Source: Guillardia theta CCMP2712
Lineage: Eukaryota; Cryptophyceae; Pyrenomonadales; Geminigeraceae
Length of the DNA: 50,334 bases
Reading direction: 5' to 3'
NCBI RefSeq assembly: GCF_000315625.1
Contig: NW_005434579.1
Span: forward strand, 1,849 to 52,182
The position numbers and the translations under genes were made by a program. The notes beneath the pieces are model-generated. The model was not told where the DNA came from, did no database searches, and was given only the letters and a program-made list of their open reading frames with translations. This document shows positions 1-8,679 of the stretch, piece by piece. Each line of letters begins with the position of its first letter. Position 1 is the first letter of the stretch.

Positions 1-1408
1 TTCTTTTCTGAGAGCTGAGCACTAGATGTTCACCGTTCCAGCTGTTGGTCTCGACATCTTCTTTCGAGGAGATCTTGACGATGTGCTCAGCCGCTGACTC
101 CTTCCAGCTCGCCACGATCCGTCTCAGTCCTCGAATTGTCATGCCCATAGAGAGATCCTCCCCGTCGCAGATCTGTTCAGCTTCCTCTCTGGTGAACCTT
201 CCCTTCTGTGCTTTACTCTTGACCAGTACCTCATAGGTCACTCTTCGTGGTACTGCTCCTAGCGCGTCGGGCAAGAAGTCCAACCTAATTGGATGCTGTC
301 TCGTTACCCTGGTGATTGCACTAACCTGAGTAGTGAACCATTTGAGGATTTTTTCATCTTCCGACATCAGTCCGAGGTGTATGCTTCCTCCATTCCTGTC
401 GTCGCCCTCAAACATCCGTAGCGTGGTGCTCAGGACGTCCGTCGAAGAGCATCTCGCAATCCAATCGATCTCTCTTCCTTGTCGTATCTCGTCCACTCCG
501 GCTGCTGCGAAAGTGCGTTTGTTGGGCTGACCTTGAGGTCTCCTCTTCGTCTTGACCTCTAGCTGCATGCCCGCTTCCGGCTGCACCTCCAACACAGCTA
601 TTCCTTGTTGCAGCAGGTGTTGACGATAGATCTCCGTAATCCCAGCTGAGTTCATGCCATTCATCTTGAGGAGGTGAGAGAACTCAGCTAGGGCCCCCGC
701 CTTGCCAGAGTGCTTATCCTTCTGTGGCCTTATCTTGAAGGAACAAGGATGCTTCGAATGCGCGTTCACCGCGCGGATCATCTTTCCGTCGATCCTGAAG
801 TTCGTCTGTCCTTTCCACAGCAGTTCTGCTGCGTCGTTCAATTGGAGTGTTGCCACGACTGGGATTTCATCCACTGTCGGAATCAAATCTTTCTTGATCG
901 GGGCTCTCCACGAGATGCATTTCTTGCCCTGCTCCTCGTGCACCAAGAGTCCTTGATCCTTCAACTTCTCACACAGTACCTCAACTTGTTTTATGTACTG
1001 GGTAGGAACTCCGAGGATAGCCATGGTAATCAGTTTACCACTCTCGGGGGACGCTCCTGAAGCATCGATGCAGGCACTCTTGTCTAGTACCTCCTGTTTG
1101 TCTGCGTTCCATGCAGAGACATACCACGACTGTCCTTCTTCCCCCCATTCTTTGATGGCATCCTCCTGGCTCCTGACTTCAGCATGTTTGCAGGTCTGTC
1201 GAATGGCTTCGGCTAAGGCGTTCATCGAGACTTCCTTGGACTGCAAGGCTCTGCCTGTCCTGCTCTGAGGGTACTGCCTGACGAAGTGTTCCAATCTTCG
1301 GATCAGCTCTCCTAGCGAAGGTGCTGAAGGTGTCGTGTCCTTGTTTAGGAACTGGGAAACTCGGACACGAGCAATCTGTTTCCTTTCCTCTTTGGATAGA
1401 TACCACAT
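1..1408 (-). CDS. Hypothetical protein, subtelomeric family copy 1 (3' end off window)
   Basis: An open frame of 469 codons starts at the ATG at 1408 and is still open at base 1, so the C-terminus lies outside the window. The N-terminus begins MWYLSKEERKQIARV. Residues about 45-70 (FVRQYPQSRTG, then ALAEAIRQTC) and the middle (WRAPIKK, VDEIPVVATL, SFKIRPQ, AGALAEFSHLL, EVQPEAGM) align with the two decayed copies at 1644-2872 and 3338-4455. No membrane segment or known catalytic motif is visible. The middle has a strand-helix-strand feel, with a hydrophobic stretch around ITMAILGVP and later a LLWKGQTNFRIDG segment. That resembles RRM-like folds in ORF1 proteins of non-LTR retrotransposons, but this is only an impression. 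An acceptor-like tttttctgtgcag lies just upstream (about 1427-1440), so an extra 5' exon is possible. Function unknown. Confidence 0.7.
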   Translation of the reverse strand, partial: MWYLSKEERKQIARVRVSQFLNKDTTPSAPSLGELIRRLEHFVRQYPQSRTGRALQSKEVSMNALAEAIRQTCKHAEVRSQEDAIKEWGEEGQSWYVSAWNADKQEVLDKSACIDASGASPESGKLITMAILGVPTQYIKQVEVLCEKLKDQGLLVHEEQGKKCISWRAPIKKDLIPTVDEIPVVATLQLNDAAELLWKGQTNFRIDGKMIRAVNAHSKHPCSFKIRPQKDKHSGKAGALAEFSHLLKMNGMNSAGITEIYRQHLLQQGIAVLEVQPEAGMQLEVKTKRRPQGQPNKRTFAAAGVDEIRQGREIDWIARCSSTDVLSTTLRMFEGDDRNGGSIHLGLMSEDEKILKWFTTQVSAITRVTRQHPIRLDFLPDALGAVPRRVTYEVLVKSKAQKGRFTREEAEQICDGEDLSMGMTIRGLRRIVASWKESAAEHIVKISSKEDVETNSWNGEHLVLSSQKR

Positions 1409-1495
1409 GATCAAACAACCGTTTCTGCACAGAAAAATATCCTGTTCAGCACCCTAGCTCGCAGGGATCCCCTCAAACTGCAGGGGAGGAGAGCA

Positions 1496-1557
1496 TGTCT
1501 GTTACTCCAGCGGCCTCTGTCTGTTACTCCAGCGGCCTGTCTGTTACTCCAGCGGCC
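1496..1557. repeat. Three tandem copies of a 20-bp GC-rich unit abutting a telomeric array
   Basis: The unit TGTCTGTTACTCCAGCGGCC occurs at 1496-1515 (plus two bases), 1518-1537 and 1538-1557. The third copy is followed within two bases by the CCCTAAA array. A unit of different sequence but similar size, also in three copies, sits in the same place before the second array at 2975. Confidence 0.9.
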
Positions 1558-1558
1558 T

Positions 1559-1665
1559 CCTAAACCCTAAACCCTAAACCCTAAACCCTAAACCCTAAAC
1601 CCTAAACCCTAAACCCTAAACCCTAAACCCTAAACCCTAAACCCTAAACCCTAAACCCTAAACCC
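1559..1665. repeat. Interstitial telomeric array (CCCTAAA)n, about 15 units
   Basis: A perfect array of the plant/algal-type telomere heptamer, C-rich on the plus strand, as it would read inward from a left chromosome end. Sequence to its right is the 3' end of a decayed gene copy, whose reading frame runs straight into the array and stops there. It therefore looks like a healed broken end that later became internal. An assembly join of two ends is the main alternative. Confidence 0.95.
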
Positions 1666-2872
1666 TTGATCTGCACTCTGAAGCTGCTGCGAAGTGCCCT
1701 CCTTTGCTTAGCGATCTTTCCCCTAGGAACGAAGGTGTCAGCTGTGAGCTCGACTGCAAACGTCTCTCTGAGCTTGGCGTCGTCGCTGATGAGAGTGAGA
1801 TGCACCCCCTCCATCGCCTCGCTCTCTCTGAACGAGGCCAAGGTCTGCTCGCAACTTGCCGTCGAAGGCGAGCTCAGCACCCACTCCAGCTCTTTTTGCT
1901 GGAGAGTTCCCGTGCTTGCCCCAACAGCCACATACGTCTTCGGGCTCGGCCCCTTGCGACCTCTCTGCCCAGGACCCTTCACGAGCATGCCAGCAAGCGG
2001 TTGTACCTCTGCGGCTGCAAGAGATTGCGAGAGCAGCTGAAATCGATAAATCTGAGCGATCTCGGCCGTCGACATTCCTCCAAGAGCTAGGAGCTGCGAT
2101 AGCTCGGCAAGGCTCCCTCCCTTACCCCAAGGTCCTCGCTTGGCTCGAAGCTTGAAGGACCGGTCGTGTGCAATGCTGACCTCTGTGGCTCGAAACGCTC
2201 TCCCTTCGATGGTGTAATCTCTGCTGCCTTCCCATAGCTCCATGGCTGCTTCATTCCGAAGGAAGGAGACGGTGACTGAGATGTCGTCTGCTCGTGCTAT
2301 CTCAGGTCTGTAAGGTGCTTTCCACATGATGGCCTTGTCGACTCCATCGACTGAGTCTACCATGAGACCCAGCTCCATAAGCTTCGTTTTCAACTTTTCT
2401 TCTTGTCGAACAAACATCGAGGAAATCCCTAGGAGAGTCATGGAGATGAAGGAGGTCCCCTCGGTGCCTTCGGTGCCGATGTATGTCTCGACATTCTGCT
2501 TCTTGGCCTCCTCCATCTGTTGAATAAACCATGCTCTCGACTCTGAGCTCCATTCACTCAGAGAGTCTTCAAACAGGTCGCGTCTCGCCTGCCGACATGT
2601 CGAGCGGATGGCTTCAGCGATAGCGTCGGGAGCCTGTGCATCCCCCCTCAGCTCTGCAAGCATAAGCTGTCCGACTATTCGGATAACTAGTAACGCTTGG
2701 TGAAGCTCTTCACCCTCTCGACGAGGTCAGCCTCCTCGACGTGGCCTCCAGAGCGCTCACCCTGCGTGTATTGGCATGATCTCCGATACAGCAGGTTGCG
2801 AACGCTCTCATCATACTGTAGTACCATACTTAGAAAACTATTTGAATTATACAAACCTCTTGCTCGCAGCTT
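1644..2872 (-). pseudogene. Decayed copy 2 of the subtelomeric family, 3' end cut by a telomeric array
   Basis: The main open stretch runs from 2663 down to 1644 (339 codons) and matches copies 1 and 3 (AIAEAIRSTC, MWKAPYRPEIA, KLRAKRGPWGK, SLAELSQLL, VQPLAGMLVKG). Its last residues (GLGFRV, stop) are translated telomere repeat, so the native C-terminus is missing. Upstream, homology to copy 3 continues to about 2872. That part is read as MVLQYDESVRNLLY through EADLVERVKSFTKRY and is then broken by a stop and a 7-bp insertion near 2690, with a second length difference near 2640. At least two frameshifts plus the 3' truncation argue for a pseudogene. A shortened product from 2663 cannot be excluded. 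Confidence 0.75.
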
Positions 2873-2919
2873 CCACCGGTCCCCTTGCGCTCTCCCTACG
2901 CGCCGCAGGGCAGCATGCT

Positions 2920-2974
2920 CTTACTAAGGGCCGGCTGTCTTACTAAGGGCCGGCTGTCTTACTAAGGGCCGGCT
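2920..2974. repeat. Three tandem copies of a 19-bp GC-rich unit abutting a telomeric array
   Basis: The unit CTTACTAAGGGCCGGCTGT occurs at 2920-2938 and 2939-2957, then in a shortened form at 2958-2974 that runs directly into CCTAAACCC. The arrangement (three short GC-rich units, then CCCTAAA) copies that at 1496-1665, but the unit sequence differs. Confidence 0.9.
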
Positions 2975-3012
2975 CCTAAACCCTAAACCCTAAACCCTAA
3001 ACCCTAAACCCT
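2975..3012. repeat. Interstitial telomeric array (CCCTAAA)n, about 5 units
   Basis: A short run of the same heptamer in the same orientation as the array at 1559. It ends in CCCT and passes into a TAG trinucleotide run (3012-3032). Confidence 0.95.
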
Positions 3013-3032
3013 AGTAGTAGTAGTAGTAGTAG
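3012..3032. repeat. (TAG)n microsatellite next to a telomeric array
   Basis: About seven TAG units follow the telomeric heptamers without a gap. A second TAG run lies at about 45247-45272. Confidence 0.9.
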
Positions 3033-3337
3033 TTGAGTTTATTAGAATGCTAGGTAGGTTGCATGGCTTGTTATCACCTTGCTCTATTCTAGTCTAACTA
3101 GTAACAGGGATCTCGTGACCTGGCAGTTCGGCCCGACTTGGCTGGCCCCTATGGCAGCCTTGCTTCTGCTCTGCTTCCTCCTCTGATATACTTCAGTGGT
3201 CTTCCCGGCCTCAGCCAGTGGAGTGTCCTCCGCCGGCCTTGGCCTGGGTTGTCCGTGTTTTACCGAGTACTTGTGTTGCTTCCTCGGCTCCGACACACCT
3301 TGGCGGTCTCGGCCGGCCTTCGGTCACGGTGAGTGGA
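3033..3337. other. Intergenic segment, no gene seen
   Basis: This lies between the second telomeric array and decayed copy 3. It is GC-rich, with repeated GGCCGGCCTT / CGGCC words like those in other intergenic stretches (7.9, 24.1, 37.7 and 38.7 kb). No coding frame was supported. Confidence 0.5.
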
Positions 3338-4455
3338 CTAGGCCCTAAACCAATCTCCTTCCTCGTGAAGCGACCAGATGCCGCCGTCAACTTGATGGTA
3401 TCGCTTCGCTCTCTCGGAAAGCTCGAAATGCTGTATCATTCGCCTCTGGGCAGCTCGAGGATCGGACACGATCCACTCCACCTCCCTCTGTCTCCAGATG
3501 ACGTTGGCCCCTACAGCGACGAAGCCTTTCTGACCTAACCCTTTGTGGACTTGCTGGCCTGGCCCAGCGACCAGCATGCCTGCCAGCGGCCCGGGCTGGA
3601 GTTGGACCGCTGCAAGGGACTGGCGAAGCAGCTGATACCGGTAGACGGCAGCTATCTCTGCTGTTGTCATGCCGCCCAAGGTTAGCAGGTGAGTCAGCTC
3701 TGCCAAGCTGCCCTCTTTGCCCCAGGGTCCTCTCTTGGCTCGAATCTTGAAAGATCGATCGTGCACGATGCTCACATGTACAGCTGTGAACTTGCGACCA
3801 TCGATCGCGAAGTCCTCTCTTCCCTGCCAGAGCTTCTCCGCTTGTGCATTGCGGAGGAAGGAAACAGTCACCGGGATCTCATCAGCACTCGCTATCTCGG
3901 GTCTATACGGAGCCTTCCACATGATTGCTTTACTCTCTTGCACTGAGTCTACGATCATTCCGATCTCTTCGAATTTCTTCTTCAGCTTCTCTTCATGGTT
4001 GACATACACCGAGGAGATGCCCAGGAGAGTCATGGAGATGAAGGAAGTCACCTCGTTGCCTGCTGAGGCTATATATGTCTCGACCTTCTCCTTCTTGGCT
4101 TCCTCCATCTGCTGCATAAACCACTCTCTGGATGTGTCACTCCATCCAGTCATTGCCTCTTGTAGAAGCTCACGTCGTGCCTGCTGACATGTCGAGCGGA
4201 TGGCTTCTGCGATAGCGTCGGGGGTGCATCCCTCCACAGCCTTGCAAGCCTGGGCTGTCCTGCTGTTAGGATAACGCTTCGCGAAGCTCTTCACCCTCTC
4301 GACAAGATCAGCTTCGAGGACCGAGGCATCCACACGCTCGCCCTGCGTGTATTGGCATGATCTCCCGGATACAGCAGGTTGCGAACATTTTCATCATACT
4401 GAAGAACCATTCTTACAAAGCTGTTTGAACTATACGAACCTCTTGCTCGCAGCTT
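3338..4455 (-). pseudogene. Probably decayed copy 3 of the subtelomeric family
   Basis: An open frame of 331 codons from the ATG at 4333 to 3338 matches copies 1 and 2 (FAKRYPNSRTA, AIAEAIRSTC, ISMTLLGISSVY, MWKAPYRPEIA, DEIPVTVSFL, FKIRAKRGPWGK, GGMTTAEIA). Coding similarity with copy 2 continues upstream to about 4455 in a different frame (SYSSNSF, MVLQYDENVRNLLY). A two-base length difference after NLLY shifts the frame, so the conserved N-terminus is broken. At the 3' end the frame leaves the family alignment at about 3400 and stops at 3338. In another frame there is a short GRFTRKE-like segment that resembles copy 1 (GRFTREE), which suggests a second frameshift. A shortened functional product starting at 4333 remains possible. 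Confidence 0.6.
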
Positions 4456-4506
4456 CCTTCGCACCTGGCCTCTGCTAGTCACAGTGAACAAAAAAAAGAT
4501 GGTCAA

Positions 4507-5356
4507 ATGTTGCAGAACAAAGGAAGCTGAGAAACATTTTATGAGGCAATGCTGAATTGGGAGATCTTGCAGATAACCGATTCAGAGATCCAAGTACGGG
4601 TTGAGCCGATGTCAGCAGAGAGAGAGGGAGCTGAATGACTGTGAGTTGTCGTCCGCTTTTGCTGAATGATAGGGATTCTATCAAAGAAGCTTGAATCCAC
4701 TCAGTTACTTAGAAAGACGATCCAACGAGACATTTACAACATTTGACGCGTTCCCGAAATCTTTCCGATGTTTTATTCATCAATGGCATGTCACCATTTC
4801 CCTCTGCTAAATTGAGACGTGCTAAGATGTCTCCTCTCCTCTGTTGTCTCCTGACTTTATTAGAAAGCTGGAATGTCATTCGGCCCCGCATGGGCCGCTC
4901 TCACAAACAAAGAAATGATAGAGGGAGAATGACAATGGTTGTTATATCCCTACAAGGTTAACTCTTGAGATTTACTCTGAACCGAAACGAAATTCAAACA
5001 CGCTCTTCTAGTCCCACTCATCCTCCCTCTGAAAGTCGACTCCGTTGTGCATGTCCCAGCCCTGCATGTCCGTCACTTGCCTCTCCTCTCATTTCATGGC
5101 AGCAAGACCTTCATCATGGCGTCTGAGATCGGCTCGCCGAAGCGACTGAAGCTGTTCATCGGGTTCCGCTGCCTCGCCACCAACTGCCAACCAGGCTTAC
5201 ATCTGAGAAACACGCACATCTCCTTCTGCCCTTCACCTTCTCGGGCATCTCATCGTCTTGAAGCTCTCCGAGGAAGCCGAATGGATCAGCTTTGCCATTC
5301 AGGGATCCCTTGGCAATCTAACCGCACGTGTCAGACTCGCATCCCATCCCCTCTGG
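4507..5356. other. Intergenic, no gene seen
   Basis: 850 bp between decayed copy 3 and the 3' end of the next minus-strand gene. Short open stretches on both strands show no family motif or splice-consistent continuation. Confidence 0.5.
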
Positions 5357-7451
5357 TCAACGAGCCTGCTTAGTGAGAGGGTCGTCGGCCTTGGAGCACT
5401 TGCCCGGCCTACAATTTGGCGCAGAGCAAGCCACGTGTCTTCGCTCAAGGACCTGCCATGATGAGGTCACGTTACAGGTGTGGCTCTCCTTGGTCTCTTA
5501 CCTCTTTGAAGGGACAACCGCTGCATTTCCTCCTGCATCGCTCCACGACAGGCGTGACCCTTGGGAATCCTTTCTTCTTGTCGTAGCGAGCCTGGAGCAC
5601 GTCTTTGGAGGTCGTCTTCATAAGTTGCTTCTTCATCTGCCTTGTGGAAGGGAAGTAGTCCGCCGGATACCCGAAAGAGTCTCGCATGTAGTTCGCCGCG
5701 TCTCCCCACATCATCTTGAGTAGCTTGGGGTTCAGAGGAGACGTGTGTTCCGAGCCATACTCCGAGTTGGCAAACTGAAGTAGCCGCTCATCCTTTAGCC
5801 TGCAGGGGGAAGTCGCCTATGTGAGTGTCGTACACAGTCGTGGGCTCACTGAGAGCTTCTGATACCTCTCCTTGTCTTGCTTGGACAGCCGGGCGTCTTT
5901 TCTGTAGAGCGGGCTTGATCTGTCTGCGTCTGAGCCTCCAAAGAAAGTCTCTGCTTCTGACGACGGAGATCCGGCATTCGAGCGCCTGCATATTGGTTTC
6001 AGTCTCGGGCCTGTGCCGGTAGCAAACACACCTTTGAGAAATGTAACTGTCGCCACTGCCGTCTTTGTGCTGCTGATCAAAGCTGGAGATCCAGTTGTCT
6101 CCGAGGTCAGCTCCATCTTTATGAGGATAACGCTGAGGTACAGTGTTGTGAATGTTGGGCTCTAACCCCGACATCCTGTCGCGCTCTTCTCGTGAGTAGC
6201 TGTAGTCACTTGAAGATCGCAGGTTCCTCTCGTACTCAGCAATCTCTCTTTCTCTTTGTTTCCTCCAGCGGTCACATTCCGCTGGATCAGGTTTGGTGGT
6301 ACAAGCAGAGGGCGGATTGTCGTAGCTCGGACGTTGCCGTTCGACATTGTTTGGATCCTGCCTGTCATAGCTTCTTTCATTGCTTCTTTGATTGCTCCTG
6401 TCATAGCTTCCTTCATAGCTTCTGCCGTAGCTCCTGTCATAGCTTCCTTCATAGCTTCTGCCGTAGCTCCTGTCATTGCTGTACCCTGTGTTTGATCTGC
6501 TTCTGTCTGATTGCGACCTGTCTGATCCCTTGTCGCTACCGTCCCGATACAAAATGGTGCTCCTGCGTTTCTGACATCCTCTCCATATTAGCCCCTTCCC
6601 TCACCCTCTAGCCTCCTTACCTCCATCTCTCTCCGCAGCAGCTTCATGGTCTGCGTCTCCATCTTTGCCATGTATGATATCATCTCCATCTCTCGATCTG
6701 CTCGCCCCACGTCTCTTACATCGTCCGCGTGCTGCATGACATTCTGGGCTCTCTGCGTCTCTGCCCTCAGCTCTGGAGGTCACCGTAAGTTTATCGCAGC
6801 ATCGCATCTCCCTTCTCTCCACTACCGTCCATGTCCTCCTGTCGCTGGGATTCCTCGTCTTTCACCTTCCCCTTGAGCTTCTGCGCCCTCCCTCAGCCTC
6901 TAGCACGACAAGCCTCCTTCCTGCCCCTCTCCTCACCGACGCAACAAGCTCTGCATCCTTCATCTTCCCGATGTTTAACCTTTCCTGCGACTGCTCGCGA
7001 TCGATTCTCCCTCGGATCTTTCGCAGCTTATAGTCCTCGTCCTGAGCAGCACTCTGCGCAAAGGCCGGCTGCTGACCCACGTCAAGATACTCCTATGTTG
7101 CTGCCTCCCGTCTGCCTCACCGTCTGCCTCGACGATCTACGATCCTCCATCGTTAGCAGCTTGTCCGCAGACATGACGTCTGTCTCAAGCACGTCCATCT
7201 CCGACTGCATATCCTCCATTAACTTCAGCCCCCCACGTGCACCTTGCAAGACTCACCTGAGCATCGAGGCGTGCGAGGGATACCTGACCGCTCATCTGCT
7301 GCTTCCGACCAGCCGTCAGTTGATACAGCGCGATCCGAAAGAGTCTCACCGCATCTTGCCACCTGAGGATGCAGAGCACCGCGAATGTGCATGCGAGCAA
7401 GCTCACTGCCGCTGCTACATTGTGGCGGGAGTTGCGGGGAATCAAGATCAT
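5357..7451 (-). CDS. Membrane-anchored coiled-coil protein with Ser-Tyr-Gly-Arg repeats and a Cys-rich C-terminus
   Basis: Predicted exons: 7451-7257, 7204-7121, 7071-6937, 6880-6826, 6772-6621, 6570-6032, 5985-5866, 5799-5502 and 5452-5357, giving 557 aa. All eight introns are GT-AG, 46-66 nt, and the phases agree. The first in-frame ATG (MILIPRN) is followed by one membrane helix (residues about 10-30, VSLLACTFAVLCIL). A helical coiled-coil-like region comes next (about 60-200), then a low-complexity stretch of repeated SYDRSYGRSYEG, then a charged region (SKQDKERLKDERLLQF). The tail has about six cysteines (CRRKCSGC, ACSAPNC, GKC) and may bind metal. An acceptor-like cttcgcag at about 7510-7517 suggests a possible 5' exon. 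I do not recognise the family. The single helix near the N-terminus suggests a signal anchor. Confidence 0.7.
6397..6468. repeat. 36-bp coding tandem repeat (12-residue unit, two copies)
   Basis: Two exact 36-bp units inside the large exon of the gene above encode SYDRSYGRSYEG-type repeats on the minus strand. Degenerate flanking units extend the Arg/Ser/Tyr-rich stretch. Confidence 0.85.
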
Positions 7452-7894
7452 CTCTTGCAGCCGTAGGAGATTCAAGAGCTTGATCGCATGGGATGGTCGT
7501 GCCTGCGAAGATGAGCTTCAAAATATTAACAGAGCCGTTGCCGGTTTAAACAAGTTGCATGGAATCAAATTTTGAGTTTTTCCTATGGACAGCATTATTT
7601 GCGCATCATTCTGCGAGTGCAATGTCGACATTCCCGTGACCATGACGTCTCACGTGAACTGAGACACTTCACACCTCCTTGACATGCTTGCCACCTCTCC
7701 AGCTACCTCCGCTTCCTCCTTCGATCCTCTTGATAGAGCTAGGGATCGTCTGAAAGGTCACTGAATACTGTGACCACCCTACCCCCTCTTTAAAACATTC
7801 TACCAGCAAAACTAACCCCTCATCTGTCATATACTGCGTACCTTACGGTCTGGAACCAAAAAAAAAACCATATCAAGCGACCATATCAATCTTT

Positions 7895-7929
7895 ACTCAA
7901 ATTTAAGTTAAAGTTCAGTACGAGGACAA
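7895..7929. repeat. Dispersed repeat fragment shared with 24427-24508
   Basis: The segment ending TTCAGTACGAGGACAA, with the ACTCAAA...TTAAGTTAAA part before it, reappears in inverse orientation at 24471-24508. A weaker copy is at 24427-24453. It is probably a remnant of an interspersed repeat; the family is not recognised. Confidence 0.6.
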
Positions 7930-8008
7930 TCAGGAGAGTCGGGGACAAGGGCCCGGGGCCTGACAGGGCCGGCTGTGTTCCCGGTCGTTATGATGCTCTT
8001 ACTGTACA

Positions 8009-8069
8009 GATCGGATCACCGTGAATGTACACAGAAGGCCGTTGAAACTGTTCACAGGCTGATCCGATC
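8009..8069. repeat. Inverted repeat, 10-bp perfect arms
   Basis: GATCGGATCA (8009-8018) pairs with TGATCCGATC (8060-8069). It is the first of several fold-backs in this stretch. Confidence 0.7.
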
Positions 8070-8086
8070 CGCCGTCCGATAACCCG

Positions 8087-8126
8087 GTGACTGGCCAGCT
8101 GCAGCACGGTCAATGCAGCTGGTCAC
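8087..8126. repeat. Inverted repeat with short loop
   Basis: GTGACTGGCCAGCTGCA (8087-8103) faces TGCAGCTGGTCAC (8114-8126). The arms match except for a four-base bulge, with a 10-base loop. Confidence 0.65.
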
Positions 8127-8245
8127 TCCTGGTTTAGGGGAGCCTGAGCTAGAGTCGGCGGCGAAATCCAGGCTTTGTCTAAGTCACGGTTGCCGTCTGG
8201 CAGCGGAGTGCCACGGTGAGGAATCGATCGTTTCAGTTTCACAAG

Positions 8246-8377
8246 TCCAGGCTTTGTAAGGGTTTCTCACAACGTTGTTGTTGTCTGACTGCTACGTGAG
8301 AAAGGGTTTCTCGCAACCTTGTTGTAGTCCGACGGACGGTCTGACGACTACGTGAGAAACACTTCACAAAGCCTGGA
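8246..8377. repeat. Fold-back element with TCCAGGCTTTGT ends
   Basis: TCCAGGCTTTGT (8246-8257) and GTTTCTCAC (8262-8270) face GTGAGAAAC (8352-8360) and ACAAAGCCTGGA (8366-8377). The middle repeats the GTGAGAAA/TTTCTC words. Another copy of TCCAGGCTTTGT lies at about 8169-8180. It resembles a small non-autonomous fold-back element, but no target-site duplication was identified. Confidence 0.6.
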
Positions 8378-8474
8378 GTTCTCAGGGGCCTTCGAAAGTT
8401 TCCTCGCACTCACCATAAACCTTCTGCCCACAAGTGAACATTTTGGGCCCAAGCTTGTTCGCTGAAACAATTGT

Positions 8475-8567
8475 GCTCAACTCCCCGCAAGCCTTGTACC
8501 AAGCAAAGCAGCCGCAGGGTAGCTTTCAGCGTCCCCGCCTTGGAACAAGGCTTGCGGGGAGTTGAGC
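8475..8567. repeat. 29-bp near-perfect inverted repeat with 35-base loop
   Basis: The arm at 8475-8503 (GCTCAACTCCCCGCAAGCC...) pairs with the arm at 8539-8567 (...GGCTTGCGGGGAGTTGAGC) with one mismatch. It could form a strong cruciform or RNA hairpin. It lies just past the 3' end of the minus-strand gene at 8680-9487, so it may also mark transcript processing. Confidence 0.85.
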
Positions 8568-8679
8568 TCCTTGGAAGGGCTGGCGCAGTGGCGAAGCTGG
8601 AGGAGAGCGGCGGGCATGAGGACTCCAAGGTCGCCCTGCTGGAGCAGCAGGCAGCGGCCAAGCTCAAGAGAGCCGCCGC

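Larger units (their letters stand above)
7518..8679. other. Gene-free stretch with dispersed-repeat fragment and fold-back hairpins
   Basis: No coding frame was supported. The stretch holds a poly-A run (about 7859-7867), a repeat fragment shared with 24.4-24.5 kb, a GGGCCCGGGGCC-rich patch (about 7950) and at least four inverted repeats listed separately. Confidence 0.6.

Noticed and set aside
1496-3032. CRISPR-like repeat array
   Set aside because: The units are directly tandem without spacers and sit in a eukaryotic subtelomere-like context.
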